In this document: in pieces, positions 16,874-27,349 of the stretch | Layout of the letters: every line of letters starts with the position of its first letter | Position numbering within the stretch: the first letter of the stretch is position 1 | Source: Pantoea agglomerans | GTDB lineage: Bacteria; Pseudomonadota; Gammaproteobacteria; Enterobacterales; Enterobacteriaceae | Length of the DNA: 64,000 nucleotides | Assembly (NCBI RefSeq): GCF_020149765.1 | Contig: NZ_CP083809.1 | Location: 1,116,001-1,180,000 of the forward strand | Direction: 5' to 3' | Made by a program: the position numbers and the translations under genes | Notes under the pieces: model-generated | The model's database searches: none | The model's input: only the letters and a program-made list of their open reading frames with translations | Told to the model about the DNA's origin: nothing

Positions 16874-18526
16874 ATGCAACGCTTTACCGTAGGAGATTAT
16901 CTGCTGACGCGTCTGCAGGAAATGGGCGTCGGCCATCTGTTTGGCGTGCCGGGCGACTATAACCTGCAGTTTCTTGATCGGGTGATCGCCCATCGCGATA
17001 TCGGCTGGGTAGGCTGCGCCAACGAACTCAACGCCGCCTACGCCGCAGACGGCTACGCCCGCTGTCGCGGCGCGGCGGCGTTGCTGACCACCTTCGGCGT
17101 CGGCGAGCTGAGCGCCATCAACGGCACTGCCGGCAGCTTCGCCGAATATCTGCCGGTGATCCATATTGTGGGCGCGCCCGCCAGCGGGGCGCAAAAGCGC
17201 GGCGACTGCGTACACCATTCGCTGGGGGATGGCGATTTCCGTCACTTTCTGCGCATGGCGGGCGAAGTCAGCGCGGCGACGGCGCAGCTCAGCGCGGGCA
17301 ACGCCGCGGCGGAAATCGATCGGGTGCTGGCCACCGCGATGCGTGAAAAGCGGCCGGGCTACCTGATGCTGGCGGTTGATGTCGCCGAGGCTGAGGTGGC
17401 GCCGCCCGCCGCGCCGCTTGACGCTGCGCCGGGATCCAGCGAGCAGGCGCGCCGCGCGTTTCGCGCCGCCGCCGAACAGCTGCTGGCGCCGGCGCGCCGG
17501 GTCGCGCTGCTGGCGGACTTTCTCGCCGGACGCTGGCAGCAGCAGGCGGCGCTGGCGCAGCTACGGCGGCTGCGCGCCGTTCCCTGCGCCACGCTGCTGA
17601 TGGGCAAAGGCGTGCTGGACGAGCGCCAGCCTGGCTACGTCGGCACCTACGCCGCAGCGGGCAGCGAGCCCGGCATCTGCGAGCTGATTGAGCAGACCGA
17701 CGTCACTGTCTGCGTCGGCGTGCGCTTCAACGATACCCTGACGGCGGGCTTTACCCAAAACTTTGCCGCTTCGCAGCTGATCGATCTGCAGCCTTTCGCC
17801 GCCAGCGTTGCGGGCGAGCGCTTTGCGCCGCTCAACATGGCGGATGCGCTGGGCGAGCTGGAGGCGCTGTTTGGGCGCTACGGCGCAGGCTGGGCGCTGG
17901 CGCCGCAGCCGCAGCCGGTCGAAACGGCGGATGCGCGCGCCGATATCAGCCAGAGCGCCTTCTGGCAGGCGATGCAGCGCTTTCTCCAGCCGGGCGATAT
18001 TATCCTCGCCGATCAGGGCACCGCCGCCTTTGGCGCGGCGGCGCTGCGCTTGCCGTCCGGCGCACAGCTGCTGGTGCAGCCGCTCTGGGGCTCTATTGGC
18101 TATACTCTTCCGGCAGCCTTCGGCGCGCAGACCGCCGCGCCTGCGCAGCGGGTGATCCTGATTACCGGCGACGGCTCGGCTCAGCTGACGATCCAGGAGC
18201 TGGGCTCGATGCTGCGCGACCGGCAAACGCCGATTATTTTCCTGTTGAACAATGAGGGCTATACGGTGGAGCGCGCCATCCACGGCGCGACGCAGCGGTA
18301 TAATGATATTGCGCAGTGGAACTGGACCGCGCTGCCGCAGGCGCTTTGTCTGCACGGGCAGGCGCAGAGCTGGCGCGTCACCGAATGCGTGCAGCTGGAA
18401 GAGGTGATGGCGCGTCTGCAGGCGCCCGACTACCTGACGCTGGTCGAGGTCGTGATGCCCAAAGACGATCTGCCGCCGCTGTTGCACAAGGTGACGGCTT
18501 GCCTGGCGCAGCGCAACGGAGAATAA
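16874..18526 (+). CDS. ipdC: Indolepyruvate decarboxylase
   Basis: The 550-residue enzyme is a thiamine-diphosphate decarboxylase. The N-terminal ThDP glutamate lies in [16 protein letters not shown] (Glu about residue 51), and the diphosphate-binding motif runs from [13 protein letters not shown] to NNEGYTVE near residues 434-465. It converts indole-3-pyruvate to indole-3-acetaldehyde, the key step of the indole-3-acetate route in plant-associated Pantoea, Enterobacter and relatives. GAAAGGAG precedes the ATG. Position between mntH and glk matches Pantoea-like genomes. ipdC enzymes can also act on phenylpyruvate. Confidence 0.93.
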   Translation: MQRFTVGDYLLTRLQEMGVGHLFGVPGDYNLQFLDRVIAHRDIGWVGCANELNAAYAADGYARCRGAAALLTTFGVGELSAINGTAGSFAEYLPVIHIVGAPASGAQKRGDCVHHSLGDGDFRHFLRMAGEVSAATAQLSAGNAAAEIDRVLATAMREKRPGYLMLAVDVAEAEVAPPAAPLDAAPGSSEQARRAFRAAAEQLLAPARRVALLADFLAGRWQQQAALAQLRRLRAVPCATLLMGKGVLDERQPGYVGTYAAAGSEPGICELIEQTDVTVCVGVRFNDTLTAGFTQNFAASQLIDLQPFAASVAGERFAPLNMADALGELEALFGRYGAGWALAPQPQPVETADARADISQSAFWQAMQRFLQPGDIILADQGTAAFGAAALRLPSGAQLLVQPLWGSIGYTLPAAFGAQTAAPAQRVILITGDGSAQLTIQELGSMLRDRQTPIIFLLNNEGYTVERAIHGATQRYNDIAQWNWTALPQALCLHGQAQSWRVTECVQLEEVMARLQAPDYLTLVEVVMPKDDLPPLLHKVTACLAQRNGE

Positions 18527-18683
18527 GATTCGGAGTGTTGCCGCTGTCAAGCGGCTTGCCGGACGGGTAGGCTGTGCTCACCACCTTCAACGCTCCTCTT
18601 TTGTCACGGCGAGCGTTGTTGTTTTACCGGCAGACTTTTATAGTGTCCTGCATCTTAGGGACCCCAAGCGGAGCAACAAAAGA

Positions 18684-19649
18684 ATGACAACTTATGCCCT
18701 GGTCGGCGACGTCGGCGGCACCAACGCCCGACTCGCCCTGTGTGAGGTGGAAACCGGCAGCATCTCCCAGGCCCAAACATTCTCAACATCAGATTATGAC
18801 AGCCTCGAAGCCGTCATCCGCCACTATCTTGGCGAGCAGCTGCAGAACGTTAAAGACGGCTGCATTGCCATTGCTTGCCCTATCACGGAAGACTGGGTCG
18901 AAATGACCAACCATGACTGGGCTTTTTCCACCAGCAAAATGAAAGCCAGCCTTGGCTTCGATCATCTGGAAATCATTAACGACTTCACCGCCGTTTCGAT
19001 GGCGATCCCGATGCTGAAGGCTGAGCACGTGATTCAGTTCGGCGGCGGCGAGCCGGTGAAGGATAAGCCTATCGCAATTTACGGCGCGGGCACCGGGCTG
19101 GGCGTCAGCCATCTGGTGCATGTCGATCGCCGCTGGGTCAGCCTGCCGGGCGAGGGCGGCCACGTCGACTTCGCCGCCAACAGCGATGAGGAGGATTTGA
19201 TCCTGGAGGTGCTGCGCGCTGAGCTGGGCCACGTCTCCGCGGAGCGCGTGCTCTCCGGCGCCGGTCTGGTGAATCTCTATCGTGCCATTGTGAAGGCGGA
19301 TAACCGCGTACCGGAAAATCTCAAGCCAAAGGATGTCTCTGAGCGTGCGCTCGCCGACAGCTGCACCGACTGCCGTCGCGCGCTGTCGCTGTTCTGCGTG
19401 ATTATGGGGCGTTTCGGCGGCAACCTGGCGCTGAATCTCGGCACCTTCGGCGGCGTCTATATCGCGGGCGGCATCGTGCCGCGCTTCCTGGAGTTCTTTA
19501 AGGCCTCGGGCTTCCGCGCCGCCTTTGAGGATAAAGGGCGCTTCCGCGACTACGTTTCCCGTATTCCGGTCTATATGATCACCCACGATCAGCCCGGCCT
19601 GCTGGGCGCTGGCGCGCATCTGCGACAGACGCTGGGGCGGATCCTGTAA
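18684..19649 (+). CDS. glk: Glucokinase
   Basis: The 321-residue product is a ROK-unrelated group A hexokinase-fold glucokinase like that of E. coli (321 residues). The ATP phosphate motif [14 protein letters not shown] is at residues 6-19; glucose contacts lie in [11 protein letters not shown] and [11 protein letters not shown], and EGGHVDFA follows. It phosphorylates free cytosolic glucose to glucose 6-phosphate. The ATG follows GGAGCAAC at a normal distance, and the gene has its own terminator. Confidence 0.97.
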   Translation: MTTYALVGDVGGTNARLALCEVETGSISQAQTFSTSDYDSLEAVIRHYLGEQLQNVKDGCIAIACPITEDWVEMTNHDWAFSTSKMKASLGFDHLEIINDFTAVSMAIPMLKAEHVIQFGGGEPVKDKPIAIYGAGTGLGVSHLVHVDRRWVSLPGEGGHVDFAANSDEEDLILEVLRAELGHVSAERVLSGAGLVNLYRAIVKADNRVPENLKPKDVSERALADSCTDCRRALSLFCVIMGRFGGNLALNLGTFGGVYIAGGIVPRFLEFFKASGFRAAFEDKGRFRDYVSRIPVYMITHDQPGLLGAGAHLRQTLGRIL

Positions 19650-19658
19650 ACCCTTCTG

Positions 19659-19683
19659 AAAACGGCCTGCGGGCCGTTTTTTT
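19659..19683 (+). terminator. glk terminator
   Basis: AACGGCC-TGC-GGGCCGTT followed by seven T residues, 10 nt after the glk stop. It may also limit the convergent ypdB transcript. Confidence 0.88.
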
Positions 19684-19704
19684 ATCGCCCTTACGCCTGT
19701 TTAT

Positions 19705-20430
19705 CTACAGGCGCATCAGCTCGCGAAAACGCTTTGCCTTGCTGCGGCTGACCGGCACCTGAAACGCCAAATCGCGCAGCCTGAGCAGGTAGGTATTGTT
19801 AAACCAGGGTTCAATCTCGGAGATTTTGCTCAGGTTCACGCAGTAGGAGCGATGACAGCGGAAAAAACGCTGCTCCGGCAAACGGGCGCAGAACTCGCTG
19901 ATGCTCATCGACATCACATAGGCCTCGCGCCGCGTATAGACAAACGTCAGCTTCTCATGCGCCTCCACGTAATAGATATCATCAATATCCGTCACGATAA
20001 TGCGATCGTCTTTCACCAGATTCACCGTGTGCGGGCCATCGGCGATCGGCGCCTGCGCCACGCTCTGCTGCTGCCCGGCGGCTTCCAGCTTGTTGAGCAT
20101 GGTGACGATGCGCGCCTCGTGATAGGGCTTGAGAATATAGTCGAAGGCTTCCAGCTCAAAAGCCTCTACCGCATGCTCTTTCCAGGCGGTGATAAACACA
20201 ATCAACGGCCGCTGCGCGAACTGACGAATATTCTGCGCCAGCAGCATGCCGTCCAGCGACGGAATATTGATATCAAGAAAGATGACGTCGACGCGGTGCT
20301 GCTGCAGATACTTCAGCACCTCCAGCCCGTCGTCGAAGCAGGCCTCGATTTCGATCTTGCTGTGCTGCTGGATCATCCAGCTCAGCTCCTGCTGCGCCAG
20401 AAATTCATCTTCGACAATAATGGCTTTCAT
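19705..20430 (-). CDS. ypdB: LytTR response regulator YpdB (PyrR)
   Basis: The 241-residue protein has a receiver domain at residues 1-120 with acidic pocket E7/D8, phospho-acceptor D53 (IFLDINIP) and the switch residues T80 and K101 (FITAWKEH, ILKPYHE). A LytTR DNA-binding domain fills residues 135-241 (FFRCHRSYCVNL, VPVSRSKAKRF). YpdB of E. coli, with YpdA, senses external pyruvate and turns on yhjX. Its start overlaps the ypdA stop by one base, so both are co-translated. A yhjX gene with a candidate YpdB site is found at 31365-32720. Confidence 0.93.
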   Translation of the reverse strand: MKAIIVEDEFLAQQELSWMIQQHSKIEIEACFDDGLEVLKYLQQHRVDVIFLDINIPSLDGMLLAQNIRQFAQRPLIVFITAWKEHAVEAFELEAFDYILKPYHEARIVTMLNKLEAAGQQQSVAQAPIADGPHTVNLVKDDRIIVTDIDDIYYVEAHEKLTFVYTRREAYVMSMSISEFCARLPEQRFFRCHRSYCVNLSKISEIEPWFNNTYLLRLRDLAFQVPVSRSKAKRFRELMRL

Positions 20431-22136
20431 TACACGCTCTCCGCGACGGCAGGCGGCGGCTCGGTCAGCAGCTGTCCGCTCTTGCTCAGGGTAAAGGCGA
20501 TTTCGGTGCCGGGCTGCAGCCGGGTAATCTCGAGCCCCTGGCCGGTCAGCAGTTTGACGCGGTGATGCACATTCAGCAGGCCGATCTTATTGCCCGGCAT
20601 CTCATTATTCGCCACGCGGCGCATCACCTCGTCGCTGATGCCCGGCCCGGTATCGCGCACGGCGATACGCACCCGGTCGCCATACGCCTTAACGCTCAGC
20701 GTCACCACGCCTTTGCCGCGGCAGGGCTGAATGCCGTGTACGATGGCGTTCTCCACCAGCGGCTGGATCAGCAGGCTGGGCAGCGAGAAGTGAAGATCTT
20801 CGTCAATGTCATAGATCATTGACAGTTTGTCGCCGAAGCGCGCCTGTTCGATGGCGATATAATCTTTTACCTGCCACAGCTCGCGTTTGATATCGATCGT
20901 CTCGTCGTCGTTCAGCTCAAGGTTGTAGCGCAAATAACGGGAGAGATTGATCACCAGCTGCCGCGCCGTATCGGGATTCAGGCGAATAGAGGAGTTAATA
21001 GCGTTTAGCGCGTTAAACAGAAAATGGGGATTAATTTTGCTCTGCAGCGCGCGCAGTTCCGCTTTATTTGCCATTTCACGCAGCTGCTCAGCGCGCGACA
21101 CCTCAAGCTGGGTTGAGATCAGCTGCGACAGGCCGATCGCCATCTCTTTCAGCGAGCCGGTAATGCGGTGCGCGCGGCGGTAGTAAATCTTCAGGGTGCC
21201 GGTAACCCTTCCTTGCTCCCGTAGCGGAATAACGATCATCGAGTGAATATCCCGGGTGCGATGCGCCTCATCGTTGTTTTTAATGATGATTTTTCCCGTG
21301 GCCATCGCCTGCGCGGTGGTGGGGCTGATGCCGTCGTCGCCGTTCTGGTAGTTCTGCTCGCCGTAGCCGACGTAGGCGAGAATATGGGTTTTATTGGTAA
21401 TGGCAACGGCGTCAGCGTTGATATCGTTACAGATAATTGCGCAGATGCGGCGCAGCGAGTCGCTGTTGACGTCGCGGAACAGCGGCAGCGTTTTGTTGGC
21501 AATATCCAGCGCCAGCTTGGCCTGACGCGCCGCAATCGCCTCTTTCTCGCCTTCGACGCTCTGCACCAGCAGCACAATCAGACCGATGCTTGAGGCGCCG
21601 AGGATCATCGGCAGCGCAATCTCCGACACAATCGCCAGCCCAAGGGAGATCGGCTTTGCCCACAGCACAATCAGCAGCATGGTAAGGCTCTCGCACAGCA
21701 TGCCGCCGATGATGCCGACGCGCCAGCGCTGCGCTTTCGGCACGCGGCGGTTGATGGCACCGGCCACGCAGCCCGCGATAATGCTGGTAATCAGGCAGGG
21801 CACCGAGGTGACGCCGTGGATATCGATAAGAAAGCGGTGCAGGCCGGCGATAACGCCGGTGGTGATGCCGACCCAGGGACCGAACAGAATGCCGCCGGCC
21901 ATCACCGCGATCACCCGCACGTTCAGCAGCGAGCCGTCGACGTGAATGCCCGACCAGGTGCTGAAGAGGGCAAACAGCGAGAAAATGGCGATAACGGCGG
22001 CTTTCTCCAGCGGCGCATGTTCATCTTTTTGCAGCAGCTGGCGGAAAAGCTGGGTTCGGGTCAGGAAGAAAAGGCAGATCAGCATCAGGGCGGCGCGGTC
22101 AAACACCGCCAGCAGCATATCGAAGTGAGAGATCAC
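20430..22136 (-). CDS. ypdA: Pyruvate sensor histidine kinase YpdA (PyrS), LytS family
   Basis: The 568-residue kinase has about six N-terminal helices of the 5TM-LYT type (residues 5-185), a GAF domain (about 215-345), a LytS-type phosphorylation domain with His in [15 protein letters not shown] (about residue 375), and an HATPase end with DTGPGISDE. It sits in the inner membrane and activates YpdB on pyruvate. The order kinase-regulator and the position between glk and alaC equal E. coli. Confidence 0.94.
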   Translation of the reverse strand: MISHFDMLLAVFDRAALMLICLFFLTRTQLFRQLLQKDEHAPLEKAAVIAIFSLFALFSTWSGIHVDGSLLNVRVIAVMAGGILFGPWVGITTGVIAGLHRFLIDIHGVTSVPCLITSIIAGCVAGAINRRVPKAQRWRVGIIGGMLCESLTMLLIVLWAKPISLGLAIVSEIALPMILGASSIGLIVLLVQSVEGEKEAIAARQAKLALDIANKTLPLFRDVNSDSLRRICAIICNDINADAVAITNKTHILAYVGYGEQNYQNGDDGISPTTAQAMATGKIIIKNNDEAHRTRDIHSMIVIPLREQGRVTGTLKIYYRRAHRITGSLKEMAIGLSQLISTQLEVSRAEQLREMANKAELRALQSKINPHFLFNALNAINSSIRLNPDTARQLVINLSRYLRYNLELNDDETIDIKRELWQVKDYIAIEQARFGDKLSMIYDIDEDLHFSLPSLLIQPLVENAIVHGIQPCRGKGVVTLSVKAYGDRVRIAVRDTGPGISDEVMRRVANNEMPGNKIGLLNVHHRVKLLTGQGLEITRLQPGTEIAFTLSKSGQLLTEPPPAVAESV

Positions 22137-22375
22137 AGCCAGCCTTCAGGTCATAACAGGGAGAGGCCTATGATAAAAAATGTGATCGCGATACGCCAGT
22201 CTGCAAAAAGAGTGAGCGCTTCCTTCATGTTGTGGATCAATTTTCACGGCTGAAATGGTAAAAAGGGGAAACCTGAGTAGCAAAACAGGGAAGGTTTTTC
22301 GCCGACCGCAGGCTGGCGAGCCGATAGCGTTTTTATTCCGACAGCCCTTATGGCTATCCTCACCGGGAGCAGTTC

Positions 22376-22900
22376 ATGCAGTTAATCACGCCGCGCCTTA
22401 CCCTCACCACCCTAAAGCCCGAAGACTGGCTGCTGTTTCGCGCCGTGCATGAAGACGCGGCCACCATGACCTGGGTTAGCGAAATACCTGACGAGGCGGA
22501 TTTGCGCCAGCGCTTCAGCGAGCGTCTGGCGCCCTGGCAGGTCAGCAGTTTTCATATGCTGTGCGTGGTGGCGCGCCTGCGCGACAGCGGCGAACCGATC
22601 GGCCTGTTCGGCTGCAGCCCGGAGTGGCAGCCTTATCGCCAGGCAGAGGTCGGCTATATGCTGCTGCATCGATTCTGCGGCAAGGGATACGGCAGTGAGG
22701 CGCTGGCCGCGCTGAGCGACTTCCTGCTGACGGCAGGTTTCCATAAGCTCAAGGCGATGGTGGTAGAAGGAAATGTGGCATCGCGCCGTATTCTGGAGAA
22801 GAATGGCTATGAGCTTGAGGGTACTTTGCGGGATAATTATCTGCTAAATGGCGAATGGGTGAACGATTGGGTGTTTGGTCGCCTGAATCCGGAAAATTAA
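22376..22900 (+). CDS. GNAT-family N-acetyltransferase (RimJ/RimL-like)
   Basis: The 174-residue protein begins MQLITPRLTLTTLKPEDW, the usual opening of the RimJ/RimL branch. The acetyl-CoA loop is present as YMLLHRFCGKGYGSEAL (Q/R-x-x-G-x-G/A type), with the later NVASRRILEKNGYELEG motif. Such enzymes acetylate amino groups of proteins or small molecules; the target is unknown. It lies between ypdA (divergent) and alaC, a slot where E. coli has ypdC and other genes, so it is an accessory gene of the lineage. Confidence 0.82.
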   Translation: MQLITPRLTLTTLKPEDWLLFRAVHEDAATMTWVSEIPDEADLRQRFSERLAPWQVSSFHMLCVVARLRDSGEPIGLFGCSPEWQPYRQAEVGYMLLHRFCGKGYGSEALAALSDFLLTAGFHKLKAMVVEGNVASRRILEKNGYELEGTLRDNYLLNGEWVNDWVFGRLNPEN

Positions 22901-23018
22901 AAAAATTTTATTCTCCTCTCGACAGCGCGGCGATCGCCGCGTTATGGTCTTTTTTCGGTCACAGCAGTGACCTGCGTCGCTCGGACGGTCCGGGCGCTTA
23001 CGTATTCAAGAGGACATT

Positions 23019-24254
23019 ATGGCTGACAACAGCACACCCCGTCGTTTCTCGCGTATCGATCGCCTTCCCCCCTATGTGTTTAACATTACCGCTGAGTTGA
23101 AGATGGCTGCGCGTCGGCGCGGCGAAGATATCATCGACCTCTCGATGGGGAATCCCGACGGCCCGACGCCGCCGCATATCGTGGAAAAACTCTGCCAGGT
23201 GGCGCAGCGCGAAGATACGCACGGCTACTCCACCTCGCGCGGCATTCCGCGCCTGCGCCGCGCCATTTCGCGCTGGTACGCCGAGCGCTATCAGGTCGAG
23301 ATCGATCCTGAGTCGGAAGCTATCGTCACCATCGGCTCGAAAGAGGGGCTGGCGCACCTGATGCTGGCGACGCTCGATCACGGCGATACGGTGCTGGTGC
23401 CGAACCCCAGCTACCCGATTCATATCTACGGCGCGGTGATCGCCGGCGCGCAGGTGCGTTCGGTGCCGCTGGTGGCGGGCGTCGATTTCTTCGCCGAGCT
23501 GGAGCGGGCCATCCGCGAAAGCTATCCAAAGCCAAAAATGATGATCCTCGGCTTTCCCTCTAACCCTACTGCGCAGTGCGTCGAACTGGACTTTTTCGAG
23601 CGGGTTATCGCGCTGGCGAAACAGTACAACGTGCTGGTGGTTCACGATCTCGCCTACGCCGATATCGTCTATGACGGCTGGAAAGCGCCTTCGATTATGC
23701 AGGTGCCCGGCGCCCGCGACGTGGCGGTGGAGTTTTTCACGCTGTCAAAAAGCTACAATATGGCGGGCTGGCGCATCGGTTTTATGGTGGGCAACAAAGA
23801 GCTGGTCGCCGCGCTGGCACGCATCAAGAGCTATCACGACTACGGCACCTTTACGCCGCTGCAGGTGGCGGCTATCGCCGCGCTGGAGGGCGATCAGCAG
23901 TGCGTGCGCGACATCGCCGAGCAGTACAAGCGTCGTCGCGATGTGCTGGTGAAAGGGCTGCATGAGGCGGGCTGGATGGTGGAAAATCCCAGGGCCTCAA
24001 TGTACGTCTGGGCAAAAATCCCCGATCGCTACGCCGATCTCGGCTCGCTGGAGTTCGCCAAAAAGCTGCTGCAGGAGGCGAAGGTTTGCGTCTCGCCCGG
24101 CATCGGCTTCGGCGAGTATGGCGATACCCACGTGCGTTTCGCGCTGATTGAAAACAGCGATCGTATCCGACAGGCGGTGCGGGGGATTAAAGCGATGTTT
24201 CGCGCGGACGGCATCTTGCCGGGCAGCGTAAAAGCAGTAGAAGAAGCGGAGTAA
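23019..24254 (+). CDS. alaC: Alanine transaminase AlaC
   Basis: This 411-residue class I PLP aminotransferase has the lysine in [13 protein letters not shown] (Lys about residue 248) and substrate/PLP contacts [26 protein letters not shown] and [10 protein letters not shown]. It matches E. coli AlaC (YfdZ), the main glutamate-pyruvate transaminase with AlaA, which makes alanine from pyruvate. It lies near ypdAB, a pyruvate-sensing system. The ATG is preceded by AGAGGACATT. Confidence 0.95.
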   Translation: MADNSTPRRFSRIDRLPPYVFNITAELKMAARRRGEDIIDLSMGNPDGPTPPHIVEKLCQVAQREDTHGYSTSRGIPRLRRAISRWYAERYQVEIDPESEAIVTIGSKEGLAHLMLATLDHGDTVLVPNPSYPIHIYGAVIAGAQVRSVPLVAGVDFFAELERAIRESYPKPKMMILGFPSNPTAQCVELDFFERVIALAKQYNVLVVHDLAYADIVYDGWKAPSIMQVPGARDVAVEFFTLSKSYNMAGWRIGFMVGNKELVAALARIKSYHDYGTFTPLQVAAIAALEGDQQCVRDIAEQYKRRRDVLVKGLHEAGWMVENPRASMYVWAKIPDRYADLGSLEFAKKLLQEAKVCVSPGIGFGEYGDTHVRFALIENSDRIRQAVRGIKAMFRADGILPGSVKAVEEAE

Positions 24255-24262
24255 AGCAGTGC

Positions 24263-24284
24263 GGGGCGACAGCGCTGTCGCCCC
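24263..24284. terminator. Bidirectional 22-bp perfect hairpin between alaC and ypdK
   Basis: The sequence is a perfect palindrome of 22 bp (GGGGCGACAGC and its complement) lying 9 bp after the alaC stop and 10 bp after the ypdK stop. There is no strong T run, so termination in both directions is inferred from position. Confidence 0.55.
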
Positions 24285-24293
24285 TGGCTTAGG

Positions 24294-24365
24294 CTACAGC
24301 ATCAGCACAAATGTGCCGAGCCAAAGCAGCGCAAAGAAAGAGATTCCCATCAAGGCGTATTTCAC
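24294..24365 (-). CDS. ypdK: YpdK, 23-residue single-helix membrane protein
   Basis: A GTG start at 24365 with GAGGAG 7-12 nt upstream yields 23 residues, MKYALMGISFFALLWLGTFV plus LML. Nearly the whole peptide is one hydrophobic helix. It matches the E. coli small protein YpdK (MKYFFMGISF...), which is also beside alaC and convergent with it. It is shorter than normal gene-finding limits. Its function is unknown; the E. coli protein was found as an inner-membrane small protein. Confidence 0.85.
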   Translation of the reverse strand: MKYALMGISFFALLWLGTFVLML

Positions 24366-24565
24366 AGACAACTCCTCTGAGCGGTTACGACGATAGCGAT
24401 CCCAGGCCAGCGCAACGCGAACAGAATGAGAAAAACGCATCAGGTCATCATCGCCTCAGGCATTTTCTCAGGTCGTTCTGAGTAACTCAGAACAGGATCG
24501 AACGCTAATTTACGCGTAATCGATCCTAAAATAAATAGCACCAGCGTGTGAGATGTATCACATTT

Positions 24566-25594
24566 TTACTCTGCTTCAATCTCCGGGATCGCCGACATTC
24601 CAACCCTTAACTGCGAGAGGTCAGGCTGGTTCGTATCCAGCACGATTTTGACCGGGAGGCGCTGGACGACCTTAGTATAGTTACCAGTCGCATTATCGGG
24701 TGAAATTGCTGAAAACGTTGCGCCGGTCGCCGGGGCGATGCTGTCGACATGGCCGGTGAAATGTTTGCCCGGCAGCGCATCGATGGCGATCTGCACCCGC
24801 TGTCCTGGACGCACGTCGCTGAGCTGCGTCTCAAGATAGTTCGCCGTGACATAGGTCTGCTGCAGCGGCACCACCGCCAGCAGCCGCGTCCCGGCGGAGA
24901 CGTATGCGCCGACGCGCGCCGCGCGCTGGCCCACCATGCCGTCCACCGGCGCGACGATGCGCGTATAGGAGAGATTCAGGCGCGCCTGATCCACACTTGC
25001 CTGCGCCGCCGCCACATCCGCCTGCGCCTGACGCACCGCCGCCTGCAGCACGCCGGTCTCTTTTATCGCGGAAGCCAACGCAGCCTGGCTCTGGCGCACC
25101 GTTGCCGCGGCGGAGCGCTGGGTTGAGCTGGCCTTTTGCTGGTCGTCTGCGGCGATAATGCCGCTTTTATAGAGTCGGTTATAGCGGTCAGCGTTCTGGC
25201 CGGCATACTGCGCGGTCGCCTGGCTGGCCGCCAGGGTCGCCTTTGACTGCTCGATAGCCGACTGCTGCTGCTCAAGCTGCGCCTGGCTGCTGAGCAGTTT
25301 CGCCTGGCTGACCTGCAGATCCGCCTCGGCGCTCTCCAGCGCCACGCGATAGTCGCGATCGTCCAGCGTCGCCAGCACCTCACCCGCTTTCACCTGCTGG
25401 TTATCCTGCACCTTCACCTCGGCGATATAGCCCGAAACCTTGGGCGCCACCAGCGTGTAGTCGGCGTTGACGTAAGCGTCGGTGGTGCGGTGATCGTTGT
25501 CGGTCATGGCTGACCAGATAAAAAACGCGATGGCCAGCAGCACCAGCAGCAGCAGGCTCAGCAGCACGGTTTTTCTCATTACTAAAGCACGCAT
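24566..25594 (-). CDS. HlyD/EmrA-type membrane fusion protein of an efflux pump
   Basis: This 342-residue periplasmic adaptor has a cytosolic stub and one membrane anchor (residues 9-28), a first beta-barrel/lipoyl half (DAYVNADYTLVAPKVSGYIA, QVKAGEVLATLDDRDY), a long alpha-helical hairpin rich in Ala, Gln and Ser (residues 80-200), and the returning lipoyl segment (RIVAPVDGMVGQRAARVGAY). It would link the adjacent MFS pump to an outer-membrane channel. It is 4 bp downstream of the MFS gene, the reverse of the usual emrAB order. Confidence 0.9.
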   Translation of the reverse strand: MRALVMRKTVLLSLLLLVLLAIAFFIWSAMTDNDHRTTDAYVNADYTLVAPKVSGYIAEVKVQDNQQVKAGEVLATLDDRDYRVALESAEADLQVSQAKLLSSQAQLEQQQSAIEQSKATLAASQATAQYAGQNADRYNRLYKSGIIAADDQQKASSTQRSAAATVRQSQAALASAIKETGVLQAAVRQAQADVAAAQASVDQARLNLSYTRIVAPVDGMVGQRAARVGAYVSAGTRLLAVVPLQQTYVTANYLETQLSDVRPGQRVQIAIDALPGKHFTGHVDSIAPATGATFSAISPDNATGNYTKVVQRLPVKIVLDTNQPDLSQLRVGMSAIPEIEAE

Positions 25595-25598
25595 AATC

Positions 25599-27203
25599 TT
25601 ATTTTCTCGATGTCGAAGAAGCAGGTTGAATCAGGGTTTGCGGCGGCCAGACGCGCTTCGGCAGCCAGCCGGTCAGCAGCAGCAGCAGCGCGGCGAAGGC
25701 AATCAGCATCAGCCAGCTGTCGCTCAGGCTGAGTACGGTGGCCTGATGCTTAACCAGCGTGGCGAAGCCGCTCAGGTTTTCACTGCTGCTGACGCTGCCG
25801 TCCATAAGCAGCGGCCGACTGGCGCTGGCCTCCGCGCTGCTGGGCGCGCTCATCAGCCAGGGGCGGCTGGCGGCCTGATCCAGCAAAATATTGGAGTGGA
25901 TCTTTTCGCGGTGGCTGAGGAACACCTCTACCAGCACCGAGGCCGCGACGCTGGAAAAGCCGCGCACGGTATTAAACATCGCCGAGGCGAAGGGGCCTTC
26001 CGGCGGCGCTACCACGCTGGTGGCGCTCATCAGAATCGGCAGGATCACCATCGGCTGGCCGAACGCCTGCAGTATTTGCAGCGTCCAGAAGTTCTGGCGC
26101 GCCCAGTCGCTGGTGATCTGCGCGCCGAGCAGACAGGCGGCGATCAGCAGCGCGACGCCCACCGCCAGCACCCAGCGACAGTCGATCCAGCGGATATTCA
26201 GCAGCGCGGCGACCAGCGGCGCGATCAGCAGCTGCGGCAGGCCAACGGTCAACGCCAGCGGCGCAAACTGCAGGGTGCGGAAGCCCTCTACCTGGCCAAA
26301 GTAGGCGGAGGGCAGCGCCGAGCCGGAGAGCGAGACGATCAGCACGGTTGCCAGCGCCAGCAGGCCATGCGTCAGATTGCGGCGCGACAGCATCTGCAGC
26401 CGAAACAGCGGCAGCGGGTGAAACCATTCGTTAATCAGAAATACCAGCAGCAGCGGCGCGGCGGCGAGCAGCATAGCGGCGATCAGCGGCGAGTCGAACC
26501 AGTCCAGACGCTCGCCCTGGGTGAGCCCCAGCACCAGCAGCGCCATACCGCTGCAGCCGGTGAGCATGCCGAACAGGTCAATCTGCTTAAAACGCTCCAG
26601 GCGCAGCGGATCCTGCGGCAGGCCCCAGCCGAACAGCAGCATGGCGATAAGCATCAGCGGCACCACCTGCCAGAATACAAACATCCAGCTGACGTCATCG
26701 GTCCAGAAGGCCGCCAGCGAGGCGGCCATATTCGGGCCGAAGGTCGCCGTCAGCGCATAGCCGCCCAGACCGTAGAGCTTGAGCGGCGGCGGCAGAAAGC
26801 GCAGCGCCACCGTCATCAGCATCGGCGGCAGTGCGCCGCCGAACAGCCCCTGCACTACGCGCAGGGCGATAAAGCTGCCGGGCGAGGGGGCCAGCGGCAG
26901 CAGGATGCCGCACAGCATAAAGCCGGTCGACACCGTCAGCGAAAAACGGCGCAGCGAGAAGGTGACGGCAAACCAGGGCGCAATCATCATTGCCGCGACT
27001 TCGGCGGCCTGGTAGGCAGAGACGATCCAGCTCCCCTGGTCATAGCTGACGCCAATAGCGGCGCGAATATCCGCCAGCGCGATATCGGTAACGCGATCGT
27101 TAAGGCCCGAAGTCAGGGCGGCGATAAGCACGCCGACCAGTCCCAGCGCAAGGCGAAGCGTAAAGGGTTGCGGCGTCGGCGCAGCGGCAGGCTGAGCGTT
27201 CAT
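25599..27203 (-). CDS. DHA2-family MFS multidrug efflux transporter (EmrB-like)
   Basis: The 534-residue protein has about fourteen membrane helices, the layout of drug:H+ antiporters of the DHA2 branch. The early motif IGVSYDQGSWIVSAYQAAEV and the motif-C-like proline/glycine stretch FMLCGILLPLAPSPGSF are visible. With the next gene it forms a two-gene efflux operon. It is divergent from an IclR regulator, with two repeated operator-like sites between them, so drug or aromatic-acid induction through IclR is likely. The substrate is unknown. Confidence 0.9.
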   Translation of the reverse strand: MNAQPAAAPTPQPFTLRLALGLVGVLIAALTSGLNDRVTDIALADIRAAIGVSYDQGSWIVSAYQAAEVAAMMIAPWFAVTFSLRRFSLTVSTGFMLCGILLPLAPSPGSFIALRVVQGLFGGALPPMLMTVALRFLPPPLKLYGLGGYALTATFGPNMAASLAAFWTDDVSWMFVFWQVVPLMLIAMLLFGWGLPQDPLRLERFKQIDLFGMLTGCSGMALLVLGLTQGERLDWFDSPLIAAMLLAAAPLLLVFLINEWFHPLPLFRLQMLSRRNLTHGLLALATVLIVSLSGSALPSAYFGQVEGFRTLQFAPLALTVGLPQLLIAPLVAALLNIRWIDCRWVLAVGVALLIAACLLGAQITSDWARQNFWTLQILQAFGQPMVILPILMSATSVVAPPEGPFASAMFNTVRGFSSVAASVLVEVFLSHREKIHSNILLDQAASRPWLMSAPSSAEASASRPLLMDGSVSSSENLSGFATLVKHQATVLSLSDSWLMLIAFAALLLLLTGWLPKRVWPPQTLIQPASSTSRK

Positions 27204-27230
27204 AGCAGGTTTCTCATTATTATGATGCAG

Positions 27231-27294
27231 TGTATTGCGATGTGATACAGGGTGCGATCTTACATTTCGATATGCTGTATTGCAATGTGGTACA
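27231..27294. promoter_or_regulatory. Two 19-bp operator-like repeats 45 bp apart, between efflux operon and iclR-type gene
   Basis: TGTATTGCGATGTGATACA at 27231-27249 and TGTATTGCAATGTGGTACA at 27276-27294 agree at 17 of 19 positions and both have TGTA..TACA arms. They fill the 146 bp divergent spacer, the natural place for the IclR-family product to control both units. Confidence 0.65.
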
Positions 27295-27349
27295 TGCTGT
27301 AAATCGTGCCTTTTTCGCGTTAGAGTAAGGCAGCTGAAAAGGACGACTC

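Noticed and set aside
25497..27245. 582-codon plus-strand frame opposite the efflux genes
   Set aside because: Antisense shadow of the MFS gene; Gln/Arg/His-rich composition typical of such shadows.
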